A stretch of 17,586 bases of DNA from assembly GCA_027317105.1 (NCBI GenBank), contig DAHVFH010000173.1, positions 1 through 17,586 of the forward strand. The letters are read 5' to 3'. A program made the position numbers and the translations under genes. Numbering within the stretch: position 1 is the stretch's first letter; each line of letters begins with the position of its first letter. Below, one piece after another: positions 16,165 through 17,586 of the stretch. Under the pieces are notes generated by a model. The model was not told where the DNA came from and made no database searches. It saw only the letters and a program-made list of their open reading frames with translations. The stretch is from Cytophagales bacterium. GTDB taxonomy: Bacteria > Bacteroidota > Bacteroidia > Cytophagales > Cyclobacteriaceae.

Positions 16165-16236
<72 letters not shown>

Positions 16237-16237
<1 letters not shown>

Positions 16238-16250
16238 TTAAATATTTAAG
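16237..16250. repeat. 14-bp perfect palindrome at the tRNA 5' flank
   Basis: CTTAAATATTTAAG is a perfect 14-base palindrome whose left base is the first base of the tRNA. It covers the expected transcription start site and the short 5' leader. It could be an AT-rich element of the initiation region, a regulator site, or chance in AT-rich DNA. Confidence 0.4.
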
Positions 16251-16254
16251 GGTG

Positions 16255-16284
16255 CAAAAATAAACGAAGAAGTCGGGATTACAA
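16255..16284 (-). promoter_or_regulatory. Bacteroidota housekeeping promoter of tRNA-Thr
   Basis: On the minus strand TTG (16284-16282) is followed by exactly 19 bases and then TATTTTTG (16262-16255). This is a perfect match to the Bacteroidota consensus TTG-N17-23-TAnnTTTG. Transcription would start about 7 bases further on, near 16248, some 11 bases before the mature tRNA begins. It directly follows the stop codon of the DUF349 gene. Confidence 0.75.
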
Positions 16285-16288
16285 GCTT

Positions 16289-17586
16289 TTACTCGGCCGC
16301 TTGAAGAATTTTCAATTGCTTTTTCAATTGTAGGATTTCATCACCTGCATCATTTATTTTAAGCGTAAACTCCTCTTTTAGTTTTTCGGCATTTTTTGAA
16401 CGACCAAAGAACTCAAGGTTATTGCGCAAAACGGCAATGTCGTTTTCTGCTTTTGAAATCTGTTTTCGAAGATGATGTTCTTTATTATGTATTTTTTTAT
16501 CTCCCTGTGGCCCCTGACGTAGTGCGGCCACTTGAACTTCGAGTGTAGCTCGTTCTTTTTCGCTTTCGCCCAAAGGCAAAGCAGCAATGGCCTGATTCAC
16601 CGCTTCAGCAAATCTTGCCTTAATAGAAGCTACAGATCGTTTCGGAACAAATCCAATGGACATGAATTTTTTCTGAAGTGCTCTGACCTCATCCAGCGTT
16701 CCCATCTTCGAAGTCTGTATCTGCTCTAAAGCCCCTATCACCTCTTCCTTTTTGATCAGGTTCTCGTGTTGTTCTTTGTCTTCCCCGCTCATTGAAGACC
16801 TGCGCTTCTCAAAAAAGAAGTCGCATGCCTCTTTAAACTCTTGAAATATTTTTTCGCGTTGCTTTTCAGGAACTGGTCCTATCGCTTTCCATTGCACTTG
16901 CAGTGCCTTGAGTTCATGGGAGGCTTTTTCAAACTCCAGACTGTCTTTCAGTTCAATCGCCTTATTAAGGAGTTCAGTTTTCAACGCTAAGTTTTGGGAG
17001 CGCTCTTCATCTAATTTTTTGAAGAATGCATTTTTATTATGAAAAAAAGACTTGAACGAACCCCAGAATTTTTTATTTACCGTACGTGTTTTGGTGCGTG
17101 GAACACCGCCAATAGCTTCCCATTGCTTTTGGATTTCGATGATTTCCCTTGTCTTTTGGTTCCACTCCTTAATCCGGTCAGTCTGGAAGTTGGCGAAGAG
17201 AGCTACTTCTTCATTAATCTTCTCCTTCTTGTCAAAATTATCTTGCAGTTCAATTTGAACCTTCGCTACAAGCACATCGCGTTTTGAATAGACCGCATCC
17301 GAAGCAGCTTTAAATTTCTGCCACACCAAATCCTTATCCTCTATCGGCACGGGGCCAATGTGGCGGAATTCATTATGAAGCTCGTTGAGTTCTTTCACCG
17401 CTTCGCTAAGGTTCTCAACCTCTAAAAGCCGCTCCGCCCGAACGCACAATTCTTGTTTGAGTTCCAGGTTTTTCTTGCGATCCAACTCCTTGAGTTCAAA
17501 ATAAATACTCCGTTGGTCGTAAAACCGGTCTACAAGAGCATTGTAATTTGCCCATAAGGTTTTGACATGCCCCGGAGCAACGGGTC
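16289..17586 (-). CDS. DUF349 repeat protein, 5' part cut by window edge
   Basis: The frame stays open from the right edge of the window to a stop at 16289, giving 431 visible residues. The start lies outside; the first ATG or TTG inside the window is not the true start, since matching repeat sequence continues beyond it. Five DUF349 units of about 70-75 residues can be seen. Each shows 'W/F-x-x-I-G-x-V-P' followed by a helix with 'F-x-x-A-x-D-x-F/V-x-x-K/R': the partial one at the edge (PVAPGHVKTLWANY), then IGPVP, IGGVP, IGPVP and IGFVP. The last 100 residues are highly charged and predicted coiled coil, ending LKKQLKILQAAE. The protein is rich in Lys and Glu, with no signal or membrane segment, so cytoplasmic. 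DUF349 proteins have no assigned activity that I can state with certainty. Confidence 0.9.
   Translation of the reverse strand, partial: PVAPGHVKTLWANYNALVDRFYDQRSIYFELKELDRKKNLELKQELCVRAERLLEVENLSEAVKELNELHNEFRHIGPVPIEDKDLVWQKFKAASDAVYSKRDVLVAKVQIELQDNFDKKEKINEEVALFANFQTDRIKEWNQKTREIIEIQKQWEAIGGVPRTKTRTVNKKFWGSFKSFFHNKNAFFKKLDEERSQNLALKTELLNKAIELKDSLEFEKASHELKALQVQWKAIGPVPEKQREKIFQEFKEACDFFFEKRRSSMSGEDKEQHENLIKKEEVIGALEQIQTSKMGTLDEVRALQKKFMSIGFVPKRSVASIKARFAEAVNQAIAALPLGESEKERATLEVQVAALRQGPQGDKKIHNKEHHLRKQISKAENDIAVLRNNLEFFGRSKNAEKLKEEFTLKINDAGDEILQLKKQLKILQAAE

Overview
This window looks like ordinary chromosomal DNA of a Bacteroidota bacterium, probably of the Cytophagales type. The evidence is an AraC regulator of a type I know mainly from Bacteroidota, a tRNA promoter that exactly fits the Bacteroidota housekeeping consensus (TTG-N19-TAnnTTTG), a multi-repeat DUF349 protein, a short-Q-loop CydA, and weak or absent Shine-Dalgarno sequences. 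No mobile element, CRISPR array or phage gene is visible.

Layout: the left edge holds the 3' end of a DUF4136 protein (1-186). A gene-poor stretch follows, with a degenerate CTCTGTG/CACAGAG repeat, then a small secreted protein (724-1056) closed by a clear intrinsic terminator. After another empty stretch comes an AraC regulator plus cupin pair (1532-2815). The centre is a tightly packed plus-strand cluster (3042-9935): a GH63-like glucosidase, rpiB, gnd, zwf and pgl. Together these encode the oxidative pentose phosphate branch (zwf, pgl, gnd), a pentose phosphate isomerase (rpiB) and an enzyme likely to release glucose. A secreted protein with a probable outer-membrane beta-barrel follows (10249-11412). 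It converges on pgi (11526-13175, minus), which supplies or recycles glucose 6-phosphate, the substrate of zwf. On the minus strand further right are cydA-cydB (cytochrome bd quinol oxidase), tRNA-Thr(TGT) with its own promoter and terminator, and a DUF349 repeat protein cut by the right edge.

Taken together, a glucoside would be cut to glucose, phosphorylated elsewhere, and then partitioned by Pgi and Zwf between glycolysis and the pentose phosphate pathway. The reading most worth testing is that gnd has lost the usual NADP-binding Asn-Arg-Thr loop (Asp-Lys-Asp instead) while zwf keeps a plausible NADP-binding Arg. RpiB, CydA, Pgl and the cupin also differ from textbook enzymes at normally conserved residues; some of these differences may be normal for their subfamilies. 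I saw no convincing new multi-gene system.
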